A DNA stretch of 64,000 nucleotides from an uncultured Lachnospiraceae bacterium (lineage in GTDB: Bacteria; Bacillota; Clostridia; Lachnospirales; Lachnospiraceae), in contig CACWRR010000002.1 in the NCBI GenBank assembly GCA_902763335.1, positions 1 to 64,000 on the forward strand, given 5' to 3'. Below, piece after piece: positions 44,287 through 54,341 of this stretch; position 1 is the first letter of the stretch, and each line of letters begins with the position of its first letter. The translations under genes and the position numbers were made by a program. The notes under the pieces were generated by a model. It ran no database searches, had not been told where the DNA came from, and was given only the letters and a program-made list of their open reading frames with translations.

Positions 44287-46170
44287 ATGATTAAAGATTT
44301 TTTGCCAGTCAGTCGTAAGGATATGGATAAAAGAGGATGGGACTATGTTGATTTTACATATGTTATTGGTGATGCATATGTTGACCATCCATCATTTGGA
44401 CATGCCATAATAAGCAGGGTACTCGAAGCAAACGGCTACAGAGTAGGGATTATAAGCCAGCCGGATTGGAAAGACAAGGAAAGTATAAATGTTTTTGGAA
44501 GACCACGGCTAGGATTTCTCGTTATGGCAGGTAATATGGATTCCATGGTAAATCATTATACTGTATCGAAAAAAAGAAGGACAACTGATGCGTTTACTCC
44601 GGGTGGAGTGATGGGAAAGAGACCGGATTATGCAACGGTTGTGTACTGTAATCTTATAAGGCAGACTTATAAGGATGTGCCGATAATAATCGGAGGAATA
44701 GAAGCAAGTCTCAGAAGAATGGGGCATTATGATTACTGGTCTGACAAGGTGAAGAATTCGATATTGGTTGATTCGGGAGCTGATTTACTTTTATACGGAA
44801 TGGGAGAAAAGTCTGTTGTAGAAGTTGCGGATGCATTAAATTCAGGTATAGATGTTAAAGACATAACATTTATTGACGGAACTGTTTATAAGACCAAAAG
44901 TCCGGATGCGGTATATGATTATATAATGCTGCCGGATATAAATGAAATAAAAAGTGATAAATTAAAATATGCGGAAAGTTTTTATATACAGTATTGCAAT
45001 ACGGACCCGTTTGTTGCAAAACCTTTAGTTGAGAAATATAAGGATACATTGTATATAGTTCAGAATACACCGTCAAAACCATTAACGCAGATGGAGATGG
45101 ATGATATTTATTCATATGATTATATGAGAAATTATCATCCGGATTATGAAAAGGATGGCGGGGTACCTGCCATAAAAGAGGTGAAATACAGTCTTGTAAG
45201 CAACAGAGGATGTTTTGGAGGCTGTAGTTTTTGTGCACTGACATTTCATCAGGGCAGAATTATACAGACAAGGAGTCATGAGTCAATTATAAATGAGGCG
45301 AAGCAGATAATAAATGAGCCGGATTTTAAGGGATATATTCATGATGTAGGCGGACCGACAGCAAATTTCAGACATACGTCATGTGAGAAACAGCTTAGTA
45401 AGGGTGTGTGTCCGAATAAACAGTGCCTTTTTCCGACACCTTGTAAAAATCTTACGGTTGACCACAAAGATTATCTTACCCTGCTTAGAAAATTAAGAAA
45501 GCTTCCGGGTGTAAAAAAAGTGTTTATACGTTCGGGAATAAGATTTGATTATCTGATGTGCGATAAGGATGACACATTTATGAAAGAAATGGTAGAACAT
45601 CATATAAGCGGACAGCTTAAGGTGGCACCTGAGCATATATCTGATAATGTACTTGAAAAGATGGGAAAGCCAAAAAGAGAGGTATACGAAAAATTTATTA
45701 AAAAGTATAATGACATAAATAAAAAAATGGGAAAAAATCAGTTTGTTGTTCCTTATCTTATGTCATCCCATCCGGGTTCAACGCTTGAAAATGCAGTGGA
45801 GCTTGCGGAATATTTAAGGGAATGGGGATATATGCCGGAACAGGTTCAGGATTTTTATCCGACACCGTCTACCATATCAACATGCATGTATTATACAGGT
45901 GTTGATCCCCGCACCATGAAAAAGGTATATGTTACAAGAAATCCGCATGAAAAGGCAATGCAGAGGGCATTGATACAGTACCGGAATCCTAAAAATTATG
46001 ATCTTGTAAAGGAAGCACTTATAAAGACGGGTAGAACTGACCTTATAGGATTTGACAGTAAATGCCTTATAAAACCGAGAAAAATGGGGAATGAAAATCA
46101 TCAGACAGGCGGAAAATCTAAGGGCAAAATAAGAAATAATCATCACAATAATAAAAACAAAAGAAGGTGA
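44287..46170 (+). CDS. YgiQ family radical SAM protein
   Basis: A 627-residue member of the YgiQ family. N-terminal cobalamin-binding-like part (1-280), then the radical SAM cluster motif [20 protein letters not shown] (CxxxCxxC, about 310) and C-terminal Lys/Asn-rich tail (from about 600). The reaction is unknown. Starts four bases after the pseudouridine synthase. Confidence 0.93.
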   Translation: MIKDFLPVSRKDMDKRGWDYVDFTYVIGDAYVDHPSFGHAIISRVLEANGYRVGIISQPDWKDKESINVFGRPRLGFLVMAGNMDSMVNHYTVSKKRRTTDAFTPGGVMGKRPDYATVVYCNLIRQTYKDVPIIIGGIEASLRRMGHYDYWSDKVKNSILVDSGADLLLYGMGEKSVVEVADALNSGIDVKDITFIDGTVYKTKSPDAVYDYIMLPDINEIKSDKLKYAESFYIQYCNTDPFVAKPLVEKYKDTLYIVQNTPSKPLTQMEMDDIYSYDYMRNYHPDYEKDGGVPAIKEVKYSLVSNRGCFGGCSFCALTFHQGRIIQTRSHESIINEAKQIINEPDFKGYIHDVGGPTANFRHTSCEKQLSKGVCPNKQCLFPTPCKNLTVDHKDYLTLLRKLRKLPGVKKVFIRSGIRFDYLMCDKDDTFMKEMVEHHISGQLKVAPEHISDNVLEKMGKPKREVYEKFIKKYNDINKKMGKNQFVVPYLMSSHPGSTLENAVELAEYLREWGYMPEQVQDFYPTPSTISTCMYYTGVDPRTMKKVYVTRNPHEKAMQRALIQYRNPKNYDLVKEALIKTGRTDLIGFDSKCLIKPRKMGNENHQTGGKSKGKIRNNHHNNKNKRR

Positions 46171-46175
46171 ATGAA

Positions 46176-46955
46176 TTGAAAAAGGTAGCTGTTATTACAG
46201 GAGCATCATCAGGAATGGGAAGAGAATTTGCATCCATTATAGACAGGTCAATGAAAAATATTGATGAGATATGGCTGATTGCGAGAAGGCGAGACAGACT
46301 TGAGGAACTGCAGGGTGAATTAAACACTGCATGCATCATAATCGATGAGGACGTGAATACAAATGAGTTTGAAAATAAATATAAAAAGATACTTTCACAG
46401 GAAAACCCGGGAGTGAAAATGCTTATAAACTGTGCAGGATATGGGTTAGTAGGAACAGCCGGTACCCATGGCGTTGAGGTTGAGACAGGTGTTGTTGAAA
46501 CAAACTGTGTGGCGCTGACTAAAGTTACTCTTCTCACACTTCCGTATATGGCAAAAAACGGAAGAATTATAAATCTGGCATCATCGGCAGCATTTTTCCC
46601 TCAGCCGGGGTTTGCGATATACGCTGCATCCAAATCATATGTATTAAGTTTTTCAAGAGCTTTAAACAGTGAATTAAGAAACAAAAACATATATGTGACG
46701 GCGGTGTGTCCGGGACCGGTGAATACAGAGTTTTTCAATATAGCAGAAAATGGTGTTGAGAGGGCATGGTATAAGGATTTATTTATGAGCCGTGCTAAAG
46801 ATGTTGTGAGACAGGCATTGAAGGATTCGGTACAGAAAAAAGAAGTTTCGGTATATGGAACATCCATGAAACTTCTCATGTTTGCATCAAAAGTTGTGCC
46901 TCACAGCGTCGCACTTGGAGTTATGAAAGTGCTGAATGGAAAGGAAAGAAAATGA
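46176..46955 (+). CDS. Short-chain dehydrogenase/reductase
   Basis: A 259-residue SDR enzyme: cofactor loop TGASSGMGREF, NNAG-type motif seen as INCAGYGL, catalytic Ser and Tyr-x3-Lys in ASSAAFF and YAASKSYV, then CPGPVNTEF. Substrate unknown. Start codons GTG 46167 and TTG 46176 are in frame; AGAAGGTG at 46162-46169 fits TTG 46176 best. The next gene overlaps its stop by ATGA. Confidence 0.9.
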   Translation: MKKVAVITGASSGMGREFASIIDRSMKNIDEIWLIARRRDRLEELQGELNTACIIIDEDVNTNEFENKYKKILSQENPGVKMLINCAGYGLVGTAGTHGVEVETGVVETNCVALTKVTLLTLPYMAKNGRIINLASSAAFFPQPGFAIYAASKSYVLSFSRALNSELRNKNIYVTAVCPGPVNTEFFNIAENGVERAWYKDLFMSRAKDVVRQALKDSVQKKEVSVYGTSMKLLMFASKVVPHSVALGVMKVLNGKERK

Positions 46956-47500
46956 GAAAAGAAAAAGGACAGTACGGTTATATTCAGTACAAGAAAATAT
47001 ATCAGTTATTAATGACACTGGGATGTCTTATTCTGGTTATGGGAATATTGTTTGTCGGACTTATGTATTATAAAACCATAAGCAATATTATGACGGTAAT
47101 AGCTGTTGTCATAGTTATACCTGCTGCAAAGTTTGGCGTGGGTTATATAGTACTTATTCCGTATAAATCCGCAGATGAGTCATTGTATAAAGAGGTCCGG
47201 TCTGATAAATATACACTCATGTCAGATTTGGTGATTACTTCGGAGCAGAAGATTATGGGTGTGACATTTGCCGCAATTAAAGCTAAAAGGGTATATTGTT
47301 TTATTTCACATAAAAAGACAGATGTGGTCGGCACTGAAAAATATTTAAAGGAAATATTAAATTCAGAATTTCAGGGAGTGGCAGTTAAAGCATTTTCAGA
47401 TTATGAAAAATTTAAAAATGCGGTGTCAGGACTTGAAGAATTAGAAAGTGATGCAAAGGATAAGAGAATTGGAGAATTGCTTTGTATATATTCTATGTAG
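46952..47500 (+). CDS. Two-pass membrane protein, unknown
   Basis: A 182-residue protein with two membrane segments (about 22-42 and 46-68) and a cytoplasmic or outer alpha/beta domain after them (VYCFISHKKTD, YLKEILNSEFQGVAVKAF). I know no family for it; it recurs as an uncharacterised protein in Lachnospiraceae as far as I can recall. Translation is coupled to the SDR gene by an ATGA overlap. Confidence 0.65.
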   Translation: MRKEKGQYGYIQYKKIYQLLMTLGCLILVMGILFVGLMYYKTISNIMTVIAVVIVIPAAKFGVGYIVLIPYKSADESLYKEVRSDKYTLMSDLVITSEQKIMGVTFAAIKAKRVYCFISHKKTDVVGTEKYLKEILNSEFQGVAVKAFSDYEKFKNAVSGLEELESDAKDKRIGELLCIYSM

Positions 47501-47524
47501 AAAAGCGTTGAAACGGAGACAGGA

Positions 47525-48496
47525 ATGAGAGAATTAAATATTGGAACAAATGAGGCGGGGCAGCGCTTTGATAAATATTTATCCAAATATTTAAAGGATG
47601 CACCGAAAAGCTTCATATATAAAATGCTCAGAAAGAAAAACATTACAAGAAACGGAAAAAAAGCAGACGGCAGTGAAAAACTTTCAGAAGGTGATATAAT
47701 TAAAATGTTTATGTCTGATGAGACTATAGATAAATTCATGGGCGTAAATGAAAATGTATTATTAAAAACGCAGGTAAACCTCGATGTAGTGTATGAAGAC
47801 AGTAACATTATAATAGTAAATAAGCCGGTCGGAATGTTATCGCAGAAAGCTGAAAAAAATGATGTTTCACTTAATGAATACATAATAGAATATCTTTATG
47901 GTAAAAAGAAGGTTACAGATGAAAGTCTTAGAACATTCAGACCGTCAGTGTGTAACAGACTCGACAGAAATACCAGCGGGCTTGTTATTGCAGGATGTTC
48001 ATTAACAGGAACACAGACGCTTTCAAAAATGCTTAAGGACAGAACCATTGATAAGTATTATTACTGCATAGTTGACGGAGTCATGACAGACAAAAAGAAA
48101 GTATCAGGATATTTAAAAAAGGATGAGAAGACTAATAAGGTAACCGTTACTGCCGAAAAAAAGGAAGGTTCATCATATATAGAAACATATTATGAGCCGG
48201 TGAAGAATAATGGTAAATTAACTCTGTTAAGAATCAAGCTTATAACGGGAAAGCCGCATCAGATTCGTGCCCATCTTGCATGGACAGGTCATCCGATAGC
48301 AGGTGATTACAAATATGGAAATAAAAAGTTAAATCAATATGTCAAAAACGGATACGGATGTAACTCACAGCTATTACATGCAGGAGAAGTTACATTTCCG
48401 GTACTTTCAGGAGAAATGAAAAATCTTTCTGGAATGTGTATAAAGGCAGACGTTCCGGAGACATTTAAAAATGTGATAAAGGGTGAATTTGAATAA
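47525..48496 (+). CDS. RluA family pseudouridine synthase
   Basis: A 323-residue enzyme: N-terminal S4 domain (GQRFDKYLSKYLKDAP, ITRNGKKADGSEKL) and RluA-type catalytic domain with the active Asp in NRLDRNTSGLV (about 144) and GKPHQIRAHLAWTGHPIAGD. It modifies ribosomal RNA; which sites cannot be told. The stop overlaps the recU start. Confidence 0.93.
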   Translation: MRELNIGTNEAGQRFDKYLSKYLKDAPKSFIYKMLRKKNITRNGKKADGSEKLSEGDIIKMFMSDETIDKFMGVNENVLLKTQVNLDVVYEDSNIIIVNKPVGMLSQKAEKNDVSLNEYIIEYLYGKKKVTDESLRTFRPSVCNRLDRNTSGLVIAGCSLTGTQTLSKMLKDRTIDKYYYCIVDGVMTDKKKVSGYLKKDEKTNKVTVTAEKKEGSSYIETYYEPVKNNGKLTLLRIKLITGKPHQIRAHLAWTGHPIAGDYKYGNKKLNQYVKNGYGCNSQLLHAGEVTFPVLSGEMKNLSGMCIKADVPETFKNVIKGEFE

Positions 48497-49029
48497 TGGC
48501 GACATGGAACAGCAGAGGCCTTAGAGGCTCAACACTGGAGGATCTGATAAATTTTACAAATGAAACATACAGGGATAAGGGAATCGCACTTATACAAAAG
48601 ATACCGACACCCATAAAACCGATAAGCATAGACAAGTCAACAAGGCATATAACACTTGCATATTTTGAACAGAAAAGTTCTGTTGATTATATAGGCGTAG
48701 TTCAGGGAATACCGGTATGCTTTGATGCGAAGGAATGCAATAAGGACACGTTTGCATTGCAGAATATACATGAACACCAGTACAGGTTTATGGAAGAATA
48801 TGAAAAACAGAATGCCATATCGTTTATCCTGCTTTTCTTTACGGAGAGAAATGAAATGTATTATGTTCCTTTCAGAGATATAAAAATATTTTATGAAAGA
48901 GGTTTAAACGGCGGTAGAAAAAGTATACGGTATGAGGAAATAGATAAGACATATAAGATAGGTTCCACGCCGGGAGCACCGGTTCATTATCTTGAGCAGC
49001 TTCAAATGGACCTGACATTTAGAGATTGA
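48496..49029 (+). CDS. recU: Holliday junction resolvase RecU
   Basis: A 177-residue nuclease of the RecU family. Family motifs: NSRGLRGSTLEDLINFTN at the start, IQKIPTPIKP, SSVDYIGVVQGIPVCFDAKE (catalytic Asp/Glu/Lys) and LQNIHEHQYRFME. It cuts four-way DNA junctions in recombination and helps chromosome separation. It overlaps the RluA gene by one base. In many Firmicutes recU lies beside ponA; here it does not. Confidence 0.92.
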   Translation: MATWNSRGLRGSTLEDLINFTNETYRDKGIALIQKIPTPIKPISIDKSTRHITLAYFEQKSSVDYIGVVQGIPVCFDAKECNKDTFALQNIHEHQYRFMEEYEKQNAISFILLFFTERNEMYYVPFRDIKIFYERGLNGGRKSIRYEEIDKTYKIGSTPGAPVHYLEQLQMDLTFRD

Positions 49030-49054
49030 CTAAAAAGTTATTATAAAGTATAAT
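49026..49054 (+). promoter_or_regulatory. Promoter of his operon
   Basis: TTGACT (49026-49031), 17-base spacer, TATAAT (49049-49054); it overlaps the recU stop codon. Confidence 0.8.
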
Positions 49055-49083
49055 ATACAATCAGTTTAAAGATATATTAATGT

Positions 49084-49120
49084 GGTAGCACTTTAATGCG
49101 ATAAAGTAAAATTAACTGCC
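49084..49120 (+). promoter_or_regulatory. Leader hairpin of his operon
   Basis: GGTAG (49084-49088) pairs with CTGCC (49116-49120) and ACTTTA (49090-49095) with TAAAGT (49102-49107), an interrupted stem in the 5' leader of hisZ. No T-box, His-codon leader peptide or terminator is evident; role unknown. Confidence 0.35.
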
Positions 49121-49155
49121 TCTATAAGAAAAGAAAGGAAGAGGGATAAGAAATA

Positions 49156-50394
49156 ATGGAAAATAAGTTATTACATACACCTGTAGGTGTAAGAGACATA
49201 TACAATTTAGAATGTGCAAAGAAGATATACATACAGGAGCGCATACACAAGATATTTTTAAGTTACGGTTACAGGGATATACAGACACCTACATTTGAAT
49301 TTTTTGATATTTTCAGTAAAGAACGCGGAAGTGTTGCTTCAAAGAATATGTATAAATTTTTCGACAGAGAGGGAAATACACTCGTTTTAAGACCGGATAT
49401 GACACCTCCGGCTGCGAGGGCAGCATCAAAGTATTTTGCTGATGAGGATATGCCGATAAGATTATGTTATCAGGCAAATTCATATATAAATAATTCTGAA
49501 TATCAGGGAAAATTAAAAGAATTTACACAGCTTGGAGGAGAGCTTATAGGTGATAATACATCGGATGCCGATGCAGAAGTTGTAGCCATGGTTATTGATT
49601 CAATGCTGGAGTCCGGATTAAAGGAATTTCAGGTTGAAGTCGGCCAGGTGGATTTCTTCAAGGGACTTGTTGAAGAAAACGGTATCGATGAGGATGCTGA
49701 GGACAATTTAAGAACACTTATAGAGAATAAAAATTACTTTGGAATGGAAGAAATAATTTCAGGCATAGACATTCCTGATGAGAAGAAGGAAGTATTCATG
49801 AAGTTTTCAGAGCTGTATGGAAGTGTGGAAATGCTTGAGACAGCTAAGAAACTTACAAATAACAAAAAATCATTAAAGGCACTTGAGAGACTTGAAAAAT
49901 TATATAACATCCTTAAAGCCTACGGATATGATAAATATATTTCATTTGACCTTGGAATGCTTAGCCAGTATCATTATTATACAGGTATAATATTTAAAGC
50001 ATATACATATGGAACCGGTGATGCCATAGTTACCGGAGGAAGATATGATTCACTTTTAAAACAGTTTGGCAAAAATGCGGCAGCAGTGGGATTTGCAATT
50101 AACGCAGACCAGCTTATGGTTGCACTTAACAGACAGAAGATAGATATTCCTGTGGATTATAATAACAAGCTTGTATTATATAGAAGCGAATTACATAAAG
50201 AGGCACTTACACTTGCATCAGACATGAGGGGTGATGGCAAAAACGTTATCCTCATGAGAAAGAGAAGCAGTGTGACAGAGGACGGCTACATAGAATATGC
50301 AAAGAGAATGGGAGTGGATGAGGTTTATTTTATGCAGACCCAGAAAAAGACAAAGATTGTAAATGTAGCAGATAATACAGTAAGAGAATTGTAA
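49156..50394 (+). CDS. hisZ: ATP phosphoribosyltransferase regulatory subunit HisZ
   Basis: A 412-residue relative of histidyl-tRNA synthetase without anticodon-domain function: PVGVRDIYNLECAKK, GYRDIQTPTFEFFDIF, FFDREGNTLVLRPDMTPP and YYTGIIFKAYTYGTG. HisZ forms a complex with the short HisG, encoded next, and supports its feedback control by histidine. First gene of the operon. Confidence 0.96.
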   Translation: MENKLLHTPVGVRDIYNLECAKKIYIQERIHKIFLSYGYRDIQTPTFEFFDIFSKERGSVASKNMYKFFDREGNTLVLRPDMTPPAARAASKYFADEDMPIRLCYQANSYINNSEYQGKLKEFTQLGGELIGDNTSDADAEVVAMVIDSMLESGLKEFQVEVGQVDFFKGLVEENGIDEDAEDNLRTLIENKNYFGMEEIISGIDIPDEKKEVFMKFSELYGSVEMLETAKKLTNNKKSLKALERLEKLYNILKAYGYDKYISFDLGMLSQYHYYTGIIFKAYTYGTGDAIVTGGRYDSLLKQFGKNAAAVGFAINADQLMVALNRQKIDIPVDYNNKLVLYRSELHKEALTLASDMRGDGKNVILMRKRSSVTEDGYIEYAKRMGVDEVYFMQTQKKTKIVNVADNTVREL

Positions 50395-50429
50395 TGATGT
50401 AGAATTATAGAAAGGCGTGGATTGTAAAA

Positions 50430-51071
50430 ATGAGATATTTAACATTTGCACTGGCCAAAGGAAGGCTTGCAAAAAAATCACTTGAAACATTTGAAAAATT
50501 CGGAATAACCTGCGAAGAAATGAAGGATGAAAAAACGAGAAAGCTTATTTTTGTAAATGAAGAGCTTAAGCTTAAATTCTTTCTTGCAAAGGCAGGAGAT
50601 GTCCCGACTTATGTAGAGTATGGTGCTGCGGATATCGGAATCGTTGGTAAGGACACTATACTTGAAGAGGGACGAAAGCTTTTTGAAGTTGCAGATCTCG
50701 GATTTGGAAAATGCAGAATGTGCGTGTGCGGACCGGAGTCGGCAAAGGAACTTTTGAAACATCATGAGATGATAAGAGTTGCCAGCAAATATCCTAACAT
50801 TGCAAAGGATTATTTCTATAATAAGAAACATCAGACTGTAGAGATAATAAAACTTAACGGTTCAGTTGAACTGGCACCTATAGTAGGCCTTTCAGAGGTA
50901 ATAGTAGATATAGTTGAAACTGGTTCCACGCTAAAGGAAAATGGCCTTCAGGTTCTTGAGGAAATCTGTCCGTTATCAGCCAGAATGGTTGTAAATCAGG
51001 TGAGCATGAAGATGGAGAGCGAAAGAATAAGAAAACTTATCCGTGACCTCAAAGATACACTTAATGAATAG
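50430..51071 (+). CDS. hisG: ATP phosphoribosyltransferase, short form
   Basis: A 213-residue enzyme joining ATP and PRPP, the first step of histidine synthesis. [30 protein letters not shown] and the PRPP-binding [18 protein letters not shown] are typical. The short form lacks the C-terminal regulatory domain and needs HisZ. Followed after 15 bases by hisD. Confidence 0.97.
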   Translation: MRYLTFALAKGRLAKKSLETFEKFGITCEEMKDEKTRKLIFVNEELKLKFFLAKAGDVPTYVEYGAADIGIVGKDTILEEGRKLFEVADLGFGKCRMCVCGPESAKELLKHHEMIRVASKYPNIAKDYFYNKKHQTVEIIKLNGSVELAPIVGLSEVIVDIVETGSTLKENGLQVLEEICPLSARMVVNQVSMKMESERIRKLIRDLKDTLNE

Positions 51072-51086
51072 AATGGAGGAAAGACG

Positions 51087-52382
51087 ATGAAGATAACAAA
51101 ATTAAATGAATCTACAAAGAAAAACATTTTAAATGATCTGCTTAAGAGAAGTCCTAACAACTACGGTGAATTTACAAAGACAGTTGAGGATATTGTAAAT
51201 AATGTGCGTGAAAATGGAGACAAGGCTGTTTTTGAATACACTAAAAAGTTTGACGGAGTATCATTATCTGCTGATAACATAATTGTCACAGATGAGGAGA
51301 TACAGGAAGCGTATGCAGAGATTGAAAAGGATGGTCTTGTAGAGGTTATCAGACGTGCAAAGAAGAATATTACTGAATACCATGAAAAGCAGAGACAGTA
51401 CAGCTGGTTTGACAGTAAGCCGGACGGAAGTATTCTGGGACAGAAGGTTACTGCACTGTCTAAGGCAGGTGTGTATGTTCCGGGAGGAAAGGCAGCATAT
51501 CCTTCATCTGTTCTTATGAATATCATCCCGGCAAAAGTTGCAGGCGTGGAAAAGATAGTGATGACTACACCACCGGGAAAAGATGGAAAGGTTAATCCGG
51601 GAACACTTGTTGCGGCAAAAGAGGCCGGCGTTGATGTTATTTATAAAGTAGGTGGAGCACAGGCTATAGCAGCACTTGCGTTTGGAACTGAGACTATACC
51701 TAAGGTTGACAAAATAGTCGGACCTGGTAATATATTTGTTGCACTTGCAAAGAAGGCAGTGTATGGTTTTGTAAGCATTGATTCAATTGCAGGACCTAGT
51801 GAGATACTTGTTCTTGCTGACGAGACGGCAAATCCGAGATATGTGGCAGCAGATATGCTTTCACAGGCAGAACATGATGAGATGGCATCTGCAATTCTTG
51901 TTACAACAAGTGAAGAACTGGCTTCAAAGGTTGATGAGGAGATAAAAGGATTTGTAAGTGTTCTTTCAAGAAAAGAGATTATACAGAAATCCCTCGATAC
52001 TTACGGACATATACTTATAGCAGACAACATGGATGATGCTATTGATGCCGTAAATGAAATTGCATCAGAGCATTTGGAAATCGTGACAAAAGATCCGTTT
52101 AATACAATGACTAAAGTTAAAAATGCCGGAGCAATATTCCTCGGTGAATACAGTTCAGAACCTCTGGGTGATTATTTTGCAGGTCCTAACCATGTACTTC
52201 CTACTAACGGAACGGCAAAATTCTTCTCAGCACTCAGTGTTGATGATTTTATAAAGAAATCAAGTATTATTTCATTTTCAAAAGAAGCACTTGACCCGAT
52301 GCATGAGGATATTATACAATTTGCTGAGGCAGAGAGACTTACTGCACATGCAAACTCAATCAGAGTTCGTTTTGAAAAATAA
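51087..52382 (+). CDS. hisD: Histidinol dehydrogenase
   Basis: A 431-residue zinc enzyme oxidising histidinol to histidine in two NAD-dependent steps, the last of the pathway. GVYVPGGKAAYPSSVLMN, KVGGAQAIAALAFGTE, IAGPSEILVLAD, SQAEHDE and GPNHVLPT hold the active and zinc-binding residues. Length is normal. Confidence 0.98.
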   Translation: MKITKLNESTKKNILNDLLKRSPNNYGEFTKTVEDIVNNVRENGDKAVFEYTKKFDGVSLSADNIIVTDEEIQEAYAEIEKDGLVEVIRRAKKNITEYHEKQRQYSWFDSKPDGSILGQKVTALSKAGVYVPGGKAAYPSSVLMNIIPAKVAGVEKIVMTTPPGKDGKVNPGTLVAAKEAGVDVIYKVGGAQAIAALAFGTETIPKVDKIVGPGNIFVALAKKAVYGFVSIDSIAGPSEILVLADETANPRYVAADMLSQAEHDEMASAILVTTSEELASKVDEEIKGFVSVLSRKEIIQKSLDTYGHILIADNMDDAIDAVNEIASEHLEIVTKDPFNTMTKVKNAGAIFLGEYSSEPLGDYFAGPNHVLPTNGTAKFFSALSVDDFIKKSSIISFSKEALDPMHEDIIQFAEAERLTAHANSIRVRFEK

Positions 52383-52416
52383 GATTTAAATATAGTTTGG
52401 AAGGGCGGAGACATAA

Positions 52417-53037
52417 ATGGATAACAAAAAAGTATCTAAGAAGTCAATAAAAAGAAGAGTGGCTGAAGTATCCAGAAAAACAGGTGAGACAGATATTCAG
52501 ATAAAACTTGATCTGGACGGAACGGGAAAATCAGAAGTTGATACAGGAATAGGTTTTTTTGACCATATGCTTATAAGCTTTGCAAAACACGGGCTTTTTG
52601 ATCTTACGGTCAAAGTTAAAGGAGACCTTAATGTCGACTGCCATCATACTATAGAAGATACAGGAATAGTTCTGGGACAGGCCATCAAAGAGGCACTTGG
52701 TGACAAAAAGCAGATTAAAAGATATGGTTCAGTGATTTTACCGATGGATGAGGCACTTATAATGTGCGCCCTTGATTTGTCAGGCAGACCGTATCTTGTA
52801 TTTGATGCAGAATTTACCACTGACAGGGTGGGATATTTTGATACTGAGATGGTTAAGGAATTTTTCTATGCCATTACATATACTGCCGGCATGAATCTGC
52901 ATATAAGACAGATGGCAGGTTCTAATAACCATCATATAATTGAAGGCATGTATAAAGCTTTTGCCAAGGCATTGGACAACGCAACTATTAAAGATGAGAG
53001 AATAACAGATCTTTTATCAACAAAAGGTTCTCTTTAA
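52417..53037 (+). CDS. hisB: Imidazoleglycerol-phosphate dehydratase
   Basis: A 206-residue manganese enzyme of histidine synthesis. The two His motifs are present: GFFDHML and CHHTIEDTGI near the start, and HIRQMAGSNNHHIIEG near the end. A short basic N-terminal tail precedes the domain. As in most Gram-positive bacteria the phosphatase half of the E. coli HisB is absent. Confidence 0.97.
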   Translation: MDNKKVSKKSIKRRVAEVSRKTGETDIQIKLDLDGTGKSEVDTGIGFFDHMLISFAKHGLFDLTVKVKGDLNVDCHHTIEDTGIVLGQAIKEALGDKKQIKRYGSVILPMDEALIMCALDLSGRPYLVFDAEFTTDRVGYFDTEMVKEFFYAITYTAGMNLHIRQMAGSNNHHIIEGMYKAFAKALDNATIKDERITDLLSTKGSL

Positions 53038-53087
53038 TCTAAAACACATGTAATCTTTGTAAATAAAATACGCGAATGGAGATAGAA

Positions 53088-54326
53088 ATGGGATATTTTA
53101 AGTTAGTGCCGTATATTCGTCTGAATAACGGAAAAGCTGTAAATGTAGAAAATGCTGATGCCGTTGCATTATGTGAAAAGTTAAATGATAACGGTGCGGA
53201 TGAAATATATATAGTTGAGGAATCTGCAAATGATAAAGAGCATGACACAAACATAGGTGTAATAAAGCAGATAGCATCTGCTGTAGATGTTCCTTTACTT
53301 ATAGGCGGAAATATAAAGAGACTTGAGGACGTAAAAAAATATTTGTACGCAGGCGGAGCAATGGCTGTGCTTGATATGTCAAAGGACTCAAATGTTGCAC
53401 TTATAAAAGCCGCTGCTGAGAGATTCGGAAGTGAAAAGATAGCAATCTATGCAGAAAATGCAGATATAGCCGATTATTCATGGAAAGAAGCAGGAGCTAC
53501 ACTTCTTATTACTAAAAAGCAGGCTGATACATCTATATTGCCGGTACTTACAATAGGAGATGTAAGTGATAAGTCATTAACTGAATTTGCAAAGGATGAC
53601 AATGCTTACGGTGTTGCACAGGTGATAGAAGGAAATACAGATATAGACTTTATTGATGTAAAGAGCAGTTTAAAAGCTGACGGTGTAAAGGTAAATATGT
53701 TTGAGAGCAGCATGTCATTTTCTGAATTTAAGCTTAACAGTGACGGACATATTCCGGTAGTCGTTCAGGATTACAAGACAAATGAGGTGCTGATGGTTGC
53801 CTACATGAACGAGGAAGCGTTTAACACAACTATTAAAACGGGACGAATGACATATTACAGCAGAAGCAGACAGGAACTCTGGGTTAAGGGACTTACTTCA
53901 GGACATTTCCAGTATGTAAAATCACTGACAATAGACTGTGATAATGATACACTGCTTGCTAAAGTTAAACAGATAGGTGCAGCATGCCATACGGGAAACA
54001 GAAGCTGTTTCTTCAATACTCTTGTAAAGAAAGAATATGACGATACAAATCCGTTAGAAGTATTTAATGAAGTATTTGATGTTATATTGGATAGAAAGAA
54101 GAATCCGAAAGAGGGTTCATATACGAATTATCTGTTTGATAAGGGTATAGATAAGATATTAAAGAAGGTTGGCGAGGAAGCAACAGAGATAGTTATTGCT
54201 GCAAAGAATCCTGATCCTGAAGAAATAATATATGAGATTTCAGATTTTATATATCATGTTATGGTTCTTATGGCAGAAAAAGGTGTGTCATGGGATGAGA
54301 TTACAAGAGAACTTGCCAGACGTTAG
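53088..54326 (+). CDS. hisIE: HisIE with degenerate HisA/HisF-like N-terminal domain
   Basis: A 412-residue protein in three parts. Residues 1-205 resemble the HisA/HisF barrel ([38 protein letters not shown]), but the catalytic Asp of PxxDxxxG is Arg here (YIRLNNG). Residues about 210-315 are HisI (phosphoribosyl-AMP cyclohydrolase; [30 protein letters not shown]), and about 320-412 are HisE (phosphoribosyl-ATP pyrophosphohydrolase; [19 protein letters not shown]). So steps 2 and 3 are joined. GGAG at 53078-53081 supports ATG 53088 over 53076. Confidence 0.93.
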   Translation: MGYFKLVPYIRLNNGKAVNVENADAVALCEKLNDNGADEIYIVEESANDKEHDTNIGVIKQIASAVDVPLLIGGNIKRLEDVKKYLYAGGAMAVLDMSKDSNVALIKAAAERFGSEKIAIYAENADIADYSWKEAGATLLITKKQADTSILPVLTIGDVSDKSLTEFAKDDNAYGVAQVIEGNTDIDFIDVKSSLKADGVKVNMFESSMSFSEFKLNSDGHIPVVVQDYKTNEVLMVAYMNEEAFNTTIKTGRMTYYSRSRQELWVKGLTSGHFQYVKSLTIDCDNDTLLAKVKQIGAACHTGNRSCFFNTLVKKEYDDTNPLEVFNEVFDVILDRKKNPKEGSYTNYLFDKGIDKILKKVGEEATEIVIAAKNPDPEEIIYEISDFIYHVMVLMAEKGVSWDEITRELARR

Positions 54327-54341
54327 GAAGGTGTAGGATAT

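Noticed and set aside
49084..49120. T-box-like leader before hisZ
   Set aside because: The TGGTAGCAC stretch lacks the T-box core and the leader is far too short for specifier and antiterminator parts.
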